Shown here: in pieces, positions 18,528 to 26,538 of the stretch
How positions within the stretch are numbered: the stretch's first letter is position 1
How the letters are laid out: each line of letters opens with the position of its first letter
Position numbers and translations under genes: made by a program
NCBI RefSeq assembly: GCF_023703325.1
Contig: NZ_JAMQGM010000017.1
Location: 62,001-126,000, forward strand
DNA: 64,000 nucleotides
Origin: Streptomyces meridianus
GTDB lineage: Bacteria > Actinomycetota > Actinomycetes > Streptomycetales > Streptomycetaceae
Direction: 5' to 3'
Notes under the pieces: generated by a model
Told to the model about the DNA's origin: nothing
What the model saw: only the letters and a program-made list of their open reading frames with translations
Database searches by the model: none

Positions 18528-18557
18528 ATGACAGGCCACCCCGTTCCTCCTTACGAT
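18528..18557 (+). promoter_or_regulatory. promoter of the cysA leader peptide (leaderless transcript)
   Basis: ATGACA (18528-18533) and TACGAT (18552-18557) are 18 bases apart. Transcription should begin at or next to the A of the leader ATG at 18565, seven bases past the -10 box. Confidence 0.65.
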
Positions 18558-18564
18558 CGGGGTC

Positions 18565-18645
18565 ATGAAACGACAGGCGGACCTCACGAAGCGGCGGGCA
18601 GTGGACCTGTGCCGCGTCGCCGCCATGCTCTGTCGGACTTTCTGA
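18565..18645 (+). CDS. 26-residue cysteine-containing leader peptide of cysA
   Basis: The peptide starts MKRQADLTKRRAV and ends DLCRVAAMLCRTF, with two cysteines in the last 11 residues. Peptides with this ending occur ahead of sulfur-assimilation genes in Streptomyces (family knowledge) and are annotated as putative leader peptides. The promoter places the transcript start at the ATG, so translation would begin on a leaderless message. Two hairpins lie between it and cysA. The obvious model is ribosome-mediated attenuation: slow decoding of the Cys codons changes folding downstream. The gene is too short for usual gene callers. Confidence 0.8.
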   Translation: MKRQADLTKRRAVDLCRVAAMLCRTF

Positions 18646-18669
18646 GCGCGAGCCACGTCTCCGCTTTCC

Positions 18670-18770
18670 GCAGCCCCCACTGAGGGCTGCACCCGGTTCC
18701 CTGCCCGACGGCGGACCGGCCCCCAAAGCAGGCGCAGTGCCGCGCAGCCCGCTGCCGTGTCCACGGCAGC
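18670..18770 (+). promoter_or_regulatory. attenuator region with two hairpins between leader peptide and cysA
   Basis: First hairpin: GCAGCCC (18670-18676) with GGGCTGC (18684-18690), 24 bases past the leader stop. Second: GCTGCCGTG (18751-18759) with CACGGCAGC (18762-18770), followed 53 bases later by the cysA ATG. GCAGCC and GGCAGC-type arms share bases that could pair alternatively. Function as a terminator/antiterminator pair is inferred. Confidence 0.5.
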
Positions 18771-18823
18771 GCACCGTCCGCATGACGCCCCGTTCATCCG
18801 CAACTGCCCCGGAGGAGAACAGC

Positions 18824-19663
18824 ATGAGCCGCAGCGACGTCCTGGTCGACGCAGACTGGGTCCAGGCGCACATCGACGACCCGAAGACCGTCATCGTCGA
18901 GGTCGACGAGGACACCTCGGCCTACGAGAAGAACCACATCCGAGGCGCCGTGCGCATCGACTGGAAGCAGGACCTCCAGGACCCGGTGCGCCGCGACTTC
19001 GTCGACCAGGCCGGATTCGAGAAGCTGCTGTCCGGGAAGGGCATCTCCAACGACGACACCGTCGTGCTCTACGGCGGCAACAACAACTGGTTCGCGGCCT
19101 ACGCCTACTGGTACTTCAAGCTGTACGGCCACCGGGACGTGAAGCTCCTCGACGGCGGCCGCAAGAAGTGGGAGCTGGACTCCCGCGACCTCGTCGCCGA
19201 GGTCCCGAGCCGCACGGCCACCCAGTACAAGGCCCAGCCGCAGGACTCCTCGATCCGCGCGTTCCGCGACGAGGTCGTCGCCGCGATCGGCAGCCTGAAC
19301 CTGGTCGACGTGCGGTCGCCCGACGAGTTCTCCGGCAAGCTGCTCGCCCCGGCCCACCTGCCGCAGGAGCAGTCGCAGGTCGCCGGCCACGTGCCGAGCG
19401 CCCGCAACATCCCGTGGTCCAAGTCGGCCAACGACGACGGCACGTTCAAGTCCGACGACGAGCTCAAGGAGCTCTACGAGGGCGCGGGCGTCGACCTGTC
19501 CAAGGACACCATCGCGTACTGCCGGATCGGTGAGCGCTCCGCTCACACCTGGTTCGTGCTGCACGAGCTCCTCGGCCGGACCAACGTCAAGAACTACGAC
19601 GGTTCCTGGACCGAGTACGGCTCCCTGGTGGGCGTCCCGGTCGAGACCGGCGCGGCCCGATAA
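18824..19663 (+). CDS. cysA: thiosulfate sulfurtransferase (rhodanese), CysA type
   Basis: 279 residues. Tandem rhodanese domains; the active cysteine is in the second domain, AYCRIGERSAHTW. It transfers the sulfane sulfur of thiosulfate to an acceptor and feeds cysteine/thiol metabolism. The N-terminal domain is inactive: YGGNNNWFAAYAYW has no cysteine. GGAGGAG before the ATG at 18824 is a strong ribosome site. It is preceded by a leader peptide and followed 49 bases later by the DUF1416 gene, its usual partner in actinomycetes. Confidence 0.95.
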   Translation: MSRSDVLVDADWVQAHIDDPKTVIVEVDEDTSAYEKNHIRGAVRIDWKQDLQDPVRRDFVDQAGFEKLLSGKGISNDDTVVLYGGNNNWFAAYAYWYFKLYGHRDVKLLDGGRKKWELDSRDLVAEVPSRTATQYKAQPQDSSIRAFRDEVVAAIGSLNLVDVRSPDEFSGKLLAPAHLPQEQSQVAGHVPSARNIPWSKSANDDGTFKSDDELKELYEGAGVDLSKDTIAYCRIGERSAHTWFVLHELLGRTNVKNYDGSWTEYGSLVGVPVETGAAR

Positions 19664-19712
19664 GTCCCCCGAGGGCCCCCGGGCCCGAGAAGAGAACGAA
19701 GGACGGAACCAC

Positions 19713-20003
19713 ATGTGCGGAGCAAAGGCCGGCGGCCCCGACCTGGCAGGAGTTGACGTGGCAGGCGAGACGATCATTCAGGGTTCGGTGACCCGCGACG
19801 GCGAGCCGGTGTCCGGCTACGTACGGCTCCTGGACGGCGGCGGCGACTTCACCGCCGAGGTCCCGACGTCGGCGACCGGCCAGTTCCGGTTCTTCGCGGC
19901 GCCGGGCACCTGGACGCTGCGCGCCCTCGTCCCCGGCGCGACCGCGGACCGTACGGTCGTCGCCCAGCAGGGCGCGGCGGCCGACGTCGCCATTGCCGTC
20001 TGA
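19713..20003 (+). CDS. DUF1416 family protein, partner of CysA
   Basis: 96 residues. Starts MCGAKAGGPDLAGVDVAGE; a cysteine at position 2 followed by a carboxypeptidase-regulatory-like beta domain (GSVTRDGEPVSGYVRLLD). DUF1416 genes sit directly after thiosulfate sulfurtransferase in actinobacteria and are thought to join sulfur transfer; mechanism unknown. The second-position Cys is a possible sulfur-accepting residue, but that is a guess. A strong terminator follows. Confidence 0.9.
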   Translation: MCGAKAGGPDLAGVDVAGETIIQGSVTRDGEPVSGYVRLLDGGGDFTAEVPTSATGQFRFFAAPGTWTLRALVPGATADRTVVAQQGAAADVAIAV

Positions 20004-20020
20004 CGACGGCCACAACCGGC

Positions 20021-20070
20021 CGGAGGGCCGCATCCCGGGGTTGGACGCCCTGGCGGGATGCGGCCCTCCG
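20021..20070 (+). terminator. terminator of the cysA operon
   Basis: Perfect seventeen-base arms (20021-20037 and 20054-20070) beginning 18 bases after the DUF1416 stop codon. Confidence 0.9.
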
Positions 20071-20174
20071 TGCTGTCCGCCCGGCCCGGGTGCCGCGCCG
20101 CGGAGCGGCGTCCGCCGCTGACGCGCCGTCCGGTTGACATGCCACGGACGGCACTCCGTGGCTAGGCTGAAAGC

Positions 20175-20432
20175 ATGTACGCGCGGCGCCGTCGCGGCTA
20201 CTTCGTCCTCATGGGCGTCTGCCTGACGCTCTTCGTCCTGGCGTGGGCCGTCGTCCGGCTGTGGTCGGTCCCGGCCGCGGTGGCCATGTGCTTCGTCGCC
20301 ATGGTCATCCCGCCCGTGGCCGCGATCGTCGCGAACCGCCGTGGCCCCGACGACCGGTGGTGGGACGCCCCGTCCGGGGACGAGGAGTCCGACCGCTGGT
20401 GGGACGAACTGGACGGCAAGGGCCGCCACTGA
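20175..20432 (+). CDS. DUF3099 small membrane protein
   Basis: 85 residues. Two hydrophobic helices (FVLMGVCLTLFVLAWAVV and VPAAVAMCFVAMVIPPVAAI) and an acidic, Trp-rich tail with the repeated DRWWDxP/DRWWDEL. Function unknown. TAGGCT at 20163-20168 stands six bases before the ATG, so leaderless. Convergent with the DsrE-like gene. Confidence 0.85.
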   Translation: MYARRRRGYFVLMGVCLTLFVLAWAVVRLWSVPAAVAMCFVAMVIPPVAAIVANRRGPDDRWWDAPSGDEESDRWWDELDGKGRH

Positions 20433-20457
20433 GCGCCGCGCGGCCGGGCCACCGGAA

Positions 20458-20820
20458 TCAGTAGACGAGTGCCTGCACCCCGTCGGGCATGATCTCGCTG
20501 ACGAACACCTGCGCGCCCGCGATCCGGATGCCCTCGAGGGTGTCCTTCTCGGAGATGTCCCGCCGCGCCGCGCACTGCGTGCACAGGGTCACCGAGCCTG
20601 CGGCGAGAATCGCGTCGATCAGGTCCGGCAGCGGGGCCGCGTGCGGAAGTTCGAACTCCGCCGCCTTGCCGGGCAGTGCGAACCACGCGGATTCGCCGGT
20701 CAGCCACAACGACACCTCGACGCCGCTGGCGGCTGCCACCGCCGCCACCGTGAATGCCTGCGAGCACCTCTCGGGCGCGTCCGCCCCCGCCGTCACCTTG
20801 ATCACCAGCTTGTCCGCCAT
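20458..20820 (-). CDS. DsrE/DsrF-like family protein
   Basis: 120 residues. VIKVTAGADAPERCSQAFTVAAVA followed by VSLWLTGESAWF and the conserved cysteine region VTLCTQCAARRD match the DsrE-like fold used in sulfur transfer. The CTQC pair is a plausible persulfide site. TACGCT (20827-20832) stands six bases before the ATG at 20820, indicating a leaderless transcript. It may belong with the nearby sulfur genes (cysA, DUF1416, MoaD-like), but it has its own promoter. Confidence 0.85.
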   Translation of the reverse strand: MADKLVIKVTAGADAPERCSQAFTVAAVAAASGVEVSLWLTGESAWFALPGKAAEFELPHAAPLPDLIDAILAAGSVTLCTQCAARRDISEKDTLEGIRIAGAQVFVSEIMPDGVQALVY

Positions 20821-21020
20821 GGCGTCAGCGTAGCCGCGGCCCCGGGGACGCACGGCTCGTGGCACCCGGATCCCGTCCCCCGGATCACGGAACGGCATCG
20901 GTCCGCCTGCCCCGCACAACCATCACCCGCCCGCGATTGTCGGTGGACACGCAAACAACACAAGCGGAGCCGACGTCAGCCGTACACGTCGCGGCGGCTG
21001 CGCACGTCCGTGGGGGACCC

Positions 21021-21851
21021 GTGACACCGAACGAACCCGCACCACCTTCCGCGCCACCGGAATCGCCGGGACCACCGCCCGGACCGGCGAACCCGCCGTC
21101 GGACCCCGCGTCGCCGGATGCCCGGCGGCGCCCCCGGGCCGGCACCACGGCGCTCATCGCCTGCGCGGCGGTCCTGGGCGTCCTGACCGGGACCTGCGCC
21201 GCCTACACGGTCCAGTCCGAACGCCCGCCCACACCACTGCCGCCGCTCTCCCAGGCGAAGCTGCCGTACCCGGAGCCGCTCGCCGAGGGCAAGGGGCCGG
21301 CGCCGCTGTCGGCGGCCCGCGACCGACTCGTGCGCACCGACGGCGATCTGCGCAAGCTGCTGCTGCGCAAGCCGAAGGGAGCCGAGGAGGCGCGGTTCGC
21401 GCGGGCCCGCAACGGCTGGATCGACCCGTACGGCTACGCCCGGGGCTTCGAGACCCCGGACCTGATGCTGCGCGACCTGCTCCAGCAGGAGCTCCGGCGG
21501 GTGGCGAGCACCGAGTGGGAACAGAACGGCAGCCGGTTCGTCGCGATCACCCTGGTGCAGTTCCGGGACGAGCAGGTCGCCGCGTCTCCCGACTTCCTCG
21601 CAGGCCAGCAGCTGTACATGCCCCGCGCGGAGCACGCGGGCAACGCCGGCAAGCCCCTGCCGGGCCTCGGTGACGGCCGGTTCTACGTCTTCGACAAGCC
21701 GTTCAGCGAGGCGGGCTACCTGCCGATGTACACCGCCCGTGCCGTGGCCCGGCGCGGCGACGTTGTCATGGACCTGTGGATACACGACGCCGAGCCGATC
21801 AGCGAGAGCGCCGTGAGCTCCCTGGCGAGGAAGCAGATGGAGCGACTGTGA
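21021..21851 (+). CDS. membrane-anchored extracytoplasmic protein, first of three look-alikes
   Basis: 276 residues. A proline-rich cytoplasmic N-terminus, one transmembrane helix (TTALIACAAVLGVLTGTCAA, about residues 42-61), then an extracellular domain of about 210 residues. Charged, with RFVAITLVQFRDEQV and the C-terminal VVMDLWIHDAEPISESAVSSL. Starts at GTG 21021. Its stop overlaps the next gene's start as GTGA. Not assigned to a known enzyme family; possibly substrate-binding or a lipid/cell-wall sensor. Confidence 0.82.
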   Translation: MTPNEPAPPSAPPESPGPPPGPANPPSDPASPDARRRPRAGTTALIACAAVLGVLTGTCAAYTVQSERPPTPLPPLSQAKLPYPEPLAEGKGPAPLSAARDRLVRTDGDLRKLLLRKPKGAEEARFARARNGWIDPYGYARGFETPDLMLRDLLQQELRRVASTEWEQNGSRFVAITLVQFRDEQVAASPDFLAGQQLYMPRAEHAGNAGKPLPGLGDGRFYVFDKPFSEAGYLPMYTARAVARRGDVVMDLWIHDAEPISESAVSSLARKQMERL

Positions 21852-22609
21852 CCGACCACCCGACACCACCGGCCCCCACGCCACCGGCTCCGCGCCGCCG
21901 CTTCCCGGCCCGCGCCCTGGTGGCCGTACTCGTCCTCGGCGTGACCGGAACGGGAGTGGGCCTCACGGCGGTCCGGGTCGCCGACGCCGACCGCACCGCA
22001 CCCACCGTCGTCTGGAAGAAGCCGCGGCCCGACAAGGAACGTCACGGGCAGCAGCACCGGGCGGGCGACACGGCCGCCCTGTCCGACCGGCTCCTGCCGG
22101 TCCCCGACGGCTTCGTCCCGGGACCGGACATCGAGGAGTTCGGCAACGACGCCGTGCTCACCGGCCGGCGGGCGACCGCGATCCTGAAGGACTCCACCCG
22201 CGGACTGCCCGCCCGCCGGCGCAAGCAGCACGCCGAAGCGGTCGACGAACTGCGCATCCAGGGCATGGCCGTGCGCTCCTACCAGTCCTCCGACAGCGTC
22301 GTCGAGATGAAGGTCGTCCAGCTCCGCAACACCCGGGCCGTACGCGATCTCGGCCGGTTCCAGGACACCTTCATGAAGATGCTGGACGTCTTCCGCAAGG
22401 GCCCGCGCATCGAGGGGCACCGCACCGCCCACTGCTACCTGATGCCGAAGACCAAGGCGAAGCTCGACCGGATGGTCTGCAACGCCTACGAGGACGATCT
22501 GATGGTGAACATGGACGCCTACGGCGCGCGCCCCCTGGACACCGAGGAAGCCGCCCGGCTGCTCGAGAAGCAGCTCGACCACCTGACCTCGCCCGGGGAG
22601 TACGTGTGA
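21848..22609 (+). CDS. membrane-anchored extracytoplasmic protein, second of three look-alikes
   Basis: 253 residues, same layout as its neighbours: short Pro/Thr-rich tip, one helix (ALVAVLVLGVTGTGVGLTAV), extracellular domain. It has VVEMKVVQLRNTRAVRDL at the place where the first protein has VAITLVQFRDEQ, and ends DTEEAARLLEKQLDHL. Two cysteines (AHCYLM, MVCNAY) could form a disulfide. Translationally coupled on both sides by GTGA overlaps. Confidence 0.82.
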   Translation: MTDHPTPPAPTPPAPRRRFPARALVAVLVLGVTGTGVGLTAVRVADADRTAPTVVWKKPRPDKERHGQQHRAGDTAALSDRLLPVPDGFVPGPDIEEFGNDAVLTGRRATAILKDSTRGLPARRRKQHAEAVDELRIQGMAVRSYQSSDSVVEMKVVQLRNTRAVRDLGRFQDTFMKMLDVFRKGPRIEGHRTAHCYLMPKTKAKLDRMVCNAYEDDLMVNMDAYGARPLDTEEAARLLEKQLDHLTSPGEYV

Positions 22610-23487
22610 CCGAGCAACCGCCACCCCCGCCCGCCGCGCTCCCGGACGCGCCGGCCGGACCACCCGTCCCCGTCCCGGCCCCGGCCGCCGCCGGGATCCC
22701 CCCGCTGCCCGCCGGACCGCCGAAGCGGCCCCGCCCGAGGCTGCGCGCCGCCCTGCGCTGGACCTCCGCCGTACTCGTCTTCGGCGCGCTGGCCGGGGCG
22801 GTCGGCTATGGGCTCACCCTGCCCGAACGCACCGACCTGCCCGGTCTGACCACGCTGAGCGACGGCCGCTGGAGCTACCCGGAGCTGAAGCGGCCCGCAC
22901 TGCCCGCCGGAGCCCCGCGTCCGTTCGACGAGCGGAACACCACCCAAAACCACCACGTCGACCCGCGCGACCTGCTGCTGCCCGCCCCCAACGGCGCCCG
23001 TCCCGACAACTCGGTCGCCGGCGACGACGGCTGGCTGCCCATGAAGAAGCTCCTCGAGGAGTACGCCCCGGAGGACCGCGAGGCCGTCGGGGAAGCGCTG
23101 ACGGACAACTCCTGCCGCCACATCGCCGCCCGCGGCTGGACCATGCCGGACGGCACCCGCACGCGCATCTACCTGATGCAGTTCAACACGGGCGCGCTCG
23201 CCGATTACGTCCACCGCGACCACCTCTCCAGCGGGATGGTGCCGGCCGCTGCCTTCGCCGAAGCGCCCGAGTCCGAACTCGACGAGGACTGGCCGGCCTC
23301 GGCCGGGGCGGAGGACACCACGATCGACGTCTTCGAGGAGACGGGGGCGCCCGGGAAGCGTCACGCCCGGCACGCGTACATCGTCGCCGGGGACGTTCTC
23401 GCACTCGTGGCCCAGTCCAAGCCGGGGAACGTCGCCGACGTGCCGTTCCGGCAGACCCTGATCCTGCAGGACCAGCTGCTGGGCTGA
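22606..23487 (+). CDS. membrane-anchored extracytoplasmic protein, third of three look-alikes
   Basis: 293 residues. A 45-residue Pro/Ala-rich tip, one helix (WTSAVLVFGALAGAVGYGL), extracellular domain with RIYLMQFNTGALADYVHRD in the position of the VQFRDE/VQLRNT strands of the other two. Ends PFRQTLILQDQLLG. The three genes appear to be an old tandem triplication with strong divergence. Function unknown. Confidence 0.82.
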   Translation: MTEQPPPPPAALPDAPAGPPVPVPAPAAAGIPPLPAGPPKRPRPRLRAALRWTSAVLVFGALAGAVGYGLTLPERTDLPGLTTLSDGRWSYPELKRPALPAGAPRPFDERNTTQNHHVDPRDLLLPAPNGARPDNSVAGDDGWLPMKKLLEEYAPEDREAVGEALTDNSCRHIAARGWTMPDGTRTRIYLMQFNTGALADYVHRDHLSSGMVPAAAFAEAPESELDEDWPASAGAEDTTIDVFEETGAPGKRHARHAYIVAGDVLALVAQSKPGNVADVPFRQTLILQDQLLG

Positions 23488-23601
23488 GCCGGTCCGGCGC
23501 CGCGCGGCGGGGGCCCGGCGAACCTCACAGCACCGGGCCCCGCCACGCGGACTACACTCGTCAGCGGTCCGTACCCGCCCAACCCGACAAGAGGCGCGCT
23601 C

Positions 23602-23703
23602 GTGCTCGAGGCATTCTTCTCCACTCTGCTCGTCCTGGTCTGCGTCGGCGTCGCCGCTTTCGCCGCCCTGACCGTGAAGAAGCTGTACCAGGGCCAGCGC
23701 TGA
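23602..23703 (+). CDS. 33-residue single-helix membrane peptide
   Basis: GTG start at 23602. A short acidic tip (MLEAFF), a hydrophobic helix (STLLVLVCVGVAAFAALTV) and a basic tail (KKLYQGQR), so N-out/C-in orientation is likely. TACACT at 23552-23557 gives a leader of about 40 bases. Similar tiny ORFs occur before nitrobindin genes in Streptomyces as far as I recall. Too short for routine gene calling; the codon use and topology support it. Confidence 0.6.
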   Translation: MLEAFFSTLLVLVCVGVAAFAALTVKKLYQGQR

Positions 23704-23776
23704 CGCTCGTCCGGCCCCATCGCCCGCAGTCCTCCGTGGCGCTCCGCGCCTCCCTCTCCACAGATCGCCTGAGCTG

Positions 23777-24355
23777 ATGATCGAGATCCCCTCCGACCTG
23801 CACCCCGACCTCGTCCCCCTCGCCTTCCTTCTCGGCAACTGGGAGGGCGCCGGCGTCTACGCTCCGGTCGGCGACGACGACGCCGTCGCGGAGAAGTGCA
23901 ACTTCGGCCAGGAGGCGACGTTCACGCACGACGGCCGGGACTTCATCGAGTACGTCTCCCGCACCTGGGTGCTCGACGGCGAGGGCCGCAAGGTCCGTCC
24001 CCTGGAGTCCGAGACCGGCTACTGGCGCATCGACAAGGACCGCAAGGTCGAGATCGTGATGGTCCGCGACCAGGGCGTCGTGGAGATCTGGTACGGCGAG
24101 CTCGCGGACGGCAAGCCGCAGATCGACCTGGCCACCGACGCCGTGGCCCGCACCGCCGCCTCCGGCCCCTACTCGGGCGGCAAGCGGCTGTACGGCTACG
24201 TCAACAGCGACCTCATGTGGGTGGGCGAGAAGGCGACGCCGGACGTGGAGCTGCGGCCGTACATGTCGGCGCACCTGAAGAAGGTCGTCGACCCCAGCGA
24301 GTGGGCCAAGGACCTCAAGGACCTGCCGGACGACGGCATCGCGTTCTTCAAGTGA
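23777..24355 (+). CDS. nitrobindin-like heme-binding beta-barrel protein (DUF1794/FABP-like)
   Basis: 192 residues. The family signature GNWEGAGVY is at residues 20-28, and the barrel ends with LMWVGEKATPDVELRPYMSAHLKKV, containing the late histidine expected to bind heme iron. Relatives bind ferric heme and nitric oxide and isomerise peroxynitrite. The start at ATG 23777 gives MIEIPSDLHPDLVPLAFLLG, the usual beginning. Next gene on the same strand is nur. Confidence 0.9.
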   Translation: MIEIPSDLHPDLVPLAFLLGNWEGAGVYAPVGDDDAVAEKCNFGQEATFTHDGRDFIEYVSRTWVLDGEGRKVRPLESETGYWRIDKDRKVEIVMVRDQGVVEIWYGELADGKPQIDLATDAVARTAASGPYSGGKRLYGYVNSDLMWVGEKATPDVELRPYMSAHLKKVVDPSEWAKDLKDLPDDGIAFFK

Positions 24356-24470
24356 GCCGCCTGCGGTGAGCGGCGGACGCGGGCCCCCGGTCCCCGCGTC
24401 CGCATCCGCAGTCGCCGGTGGCCCCCGCGCTTTCGGCGGGGCTCGTGCAGCGTCCTCCTACACTGGGCCT

Positions 24471-24953
24471 GTGGTGAGCACCGACTGGCAGAGAGACCTC
24501 CGCAGGCGCGGATACCGGCTGACCCCGCAGCGACAGCTCGTCCTCGAGGCCGTCGACCGTCTCGAGCACGCGACACCGGACGCCATCCTCACCGAGGTCC
24601 GGCGGACCGCGGGCGGCGTCAACATCTCCACCGTCTACCGGACCCTGGAGCTCCTCGAGGAGCTCGGCCTGGTCAGCCACGCCCACCTCGGCCACGGCGC
24701 GCCGACCTACCACCTAGCGGACCGGCACCACCACATCCACCTGATGTGCCGGGACTGCTCCGAGCTGATCGAGGTCGACGTCGCCCAGGCCGGACCCTTC
24801 ATCGACCACTTGCGCGACGCCTTCGGGTTCGAGACCGACATGAAGCACTTCGCCATCTTCGGCAGGTGTGCCCGCTGCACGGCCCGGGCCGCCGGAAGAA
24901 GCCGGGGGACAGGATCCGGCGGTATGGAGAAAGGGCCCGTGCCCGGGTCGTAG
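24471..24953 (+). CDS. nur: Nur, nickel-responsive Fur-family regulator
   Basis: 160 residues. Winged-helix Fur fold: RRGYRLTPQRQLVLEAVDRLEHATPD and NISTVYRTLELLEELGLVSH. Metal ligands lie in HHHIHLMCRDC and in the C-terminal CARC pair. The sequence strongly resembles Nur of S. coelicolor, which represses nickel uptake and the iron superoxide dismutase gene. Start is GTG at 24471 (or 24474); TACACT at 24459-24464 makes the message leaderless. The C-terminus is somewhat longer than I remember for Nur. A paralogous Fur/Zur is the alternative. Confidence 0.88.
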   Translation: MVSTDWQRDLRRRGYRLTPQRQLVLEAVDRLEHATPDAILTEVRRTAGGVNISTVYRTLELLEELGLVSHAHLGHGAPTYHLADRHHHIHLMCRDCSELIEVDVAQAGPFIDHLRDAFGFETDMKHFAIFGRCARCTARAAGRSRGTGSGGMEKGPVPGS

Positions 24954-24962
24954 GCTGGTGTC

Positions 24963-25943
24963 ATGCCGCGTCTCACATCCGCCAGTCCCCTGCTGTCGCT
25001 GCCCGGCGCCGTCCCCGCCGAGGCCCCGGACGAAGGTGTCGCCGGACACTACGGCGATCCCTTCCGCGAGCAGCGCGCACTCGCGGACGGAACCGGCTTC
25101 GTGGACCTCTCCCACCGCGGCGTCGTCACGATCACCGGCGAGGACCGGCTGAGCTGGCTGCATCTGCTGGTCACCCAGCACGTCAGCGAACTGCAGCCGG
25201 GCCACGCCACCGAGGCGCTGGTGCTCTCCGCGCACGGCCACATCGAGCATGCCCTGTACCTCGTGGACGACGGTGCGACGACCTGGGCGCACGTCGAGCC
25301 GGGCACTCAGGACGAGCTGGTCGCCTACCTCGAGAGCATGAAGTTCTTCTACCGGGTCGAGGTGAAGGACGAAACGGACGCCTACGCCGTCGTGCACCTC
25401 CCCGCAGGTTCCATCGCCCCCACCCCGGAGGGCGTCCCCGTCCGCGAGACCGCGCACGGCCGCGACCTTTTCCTGCCCCGGCCCGACCTCGCCGCATTCG
25501 CCGCCGACAACGGCCCGGCCGCCGGCGTGCTCGCCCTGGAGGCCCTGCGCATCGAGGCGCACCGGCCACGGCTCGGCCTGGAGACCGACCACCGCACCAT
25601 CCCGCACGAGCTGGGCTGGCTGGGCACGGCCGTCCATCTGGAGAAGGGCTGCTACCGCGGGCAGGAGACCGTCGCCCGCGTCCACAACCTGGGGAAACCG
25701 CCGCGACGTCTGGTCTTCCTGCACCTGGACGGCAGCGAGGTGAAGCTTCCCGGCCACGGCGCCCCGGTGCGGCTCGCCGCGGACGGCGAGGCGGGACGGC
25801 AGCTGGGCTTCGTGACCTCGTCGGCGCGCCACCACGAGCTGGGGCCGATCGCCCTGGCCCTGGTGAAGCGGAACGTGCCCACCGACGCCGGGCTGCTGGC
25901 CGACTCCACGGCGGCGGCGCAGGAAGTCGTCGTCGAACCCTGA
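24963..25943 (+). CDS. ygfZ: YgfZ/GcvT-like folate-binding protein
   Basis: 326 residues. Contains the diagnostic KGCYRGQETVAR motif near residue 225, whose cysteine is needed for YgfZ action in iron-sulfur cluster assembly or repair with tetrahydrofolate. The GcvT-like folate-binding domain precedes it. TAGGCT at 24951-24956 is six bases before the ATG, hence leaderless. Follows nur by nine bases but has its own promoter. Confidence 0.92.
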   Translation: MPRLTSASPLLSLPGAVPAEAPDEGVAGHYGDPFREQRALADGTGFVDLSHRGVVTITGEDRLSWLHLLVTQHVSELQPGHATEALVLSAHGHIEHALYLVDDGATTWAHVEPGTQDELVAYLESMKFFYRVEVKDETDAYAVVHLPAGSIAPTPEGVPVRETAHGRDLFLPRPDLAAFAADNGPAAGVLALEALRIEAHRPRLGLETDHRTIPHELGWLGTAVHLEKGCYRGQETVARVHNLGKPPRRLVFLHLDGSEVKLPGHGAPVRLAADGEAGRQLGFVTSSARHHELGPIALALVKRNVPTDAGLLADSTAAAQEVVVEP

Positions 25944-25971
25944 GGCCTGCACGGCGGAGGCCCGGGGCGGC

Positions 25972-26397
25972 TCAGACCTCGACGACGATCGTGAACGGGC
26001 CGTCGTTGGTGAGCGAGACCTTCATGTCCGCCCCGAAGCGGCCCGTCTCCACGCTCGCGCCCAGCGAGCGGAGCTGCTCGGCGACCTCGTCGACGAGCGG
26101 CTCGGCGACGTCCCCGGGCGCTGCGGCGTTCCAGGTGGGGCGGCGGCCCTTGCGGGCGTCACCGTAGAGAGTGAACTGGGAGATCACCAGGAGCGGGGCG
26201 TCCAGATCGGAGCAGGACTTCTCCCCCTCGAGGATCCGCACCGACCACAGCTTCCGGGCCAACTGGGCCGCCTTCGCCGGGGTGTCGTCGTGCGTGACCC
26301 CGACCAGCACACACAGCCCCGGACCGACGATCTCGCCGACCGTCTCGCCGTCCACGACCACCGCTGCACCGTTCACTCTCTGTACCACCGCTCGCAT
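25972..26397 (-). CDS. dtd: D-aminoacyl-tRNA deacylase
   Basis: 141 residues, complete. [33 protein letters not shown] and [12 protein letters not shown] are the standard DTD blocks; the cross-subunit Gly-cis-Pro is seen as DGPFT, but the usual NSGPVT is NDGPFT here. It removes D-amino acids from tRNA. Convergent with the YgfZ gene and divergent from rsiG. Confidence 0.96.
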   Translation of the reverse strand: MRAVVQRVNGAAVVVDGETVGEIVGPGLCVLVGVTHDDTPAKAAQLARKLWSVRILEGEKSCSDLDAPLLVISQFTLYGDARKGRRPTWNAAAPGDVAEPLVDEVAEQLRSLGASVETGRFGADMKVSLTNDGPFTIVVEV

Positions 26398-26538
26398 ACG
26401 GACCATGATGCCCTGCACCCGTCCGGGGCCGAAGGGCGCGGTGCCCATGCGGATGCGGGCCCCGCAGTGGCACGATGCACGCGAGCGGTGCGCGTCCCGG
26501 CAGGCGCGCCCGCACCGGACGAGGGGACGGACCAGGCA

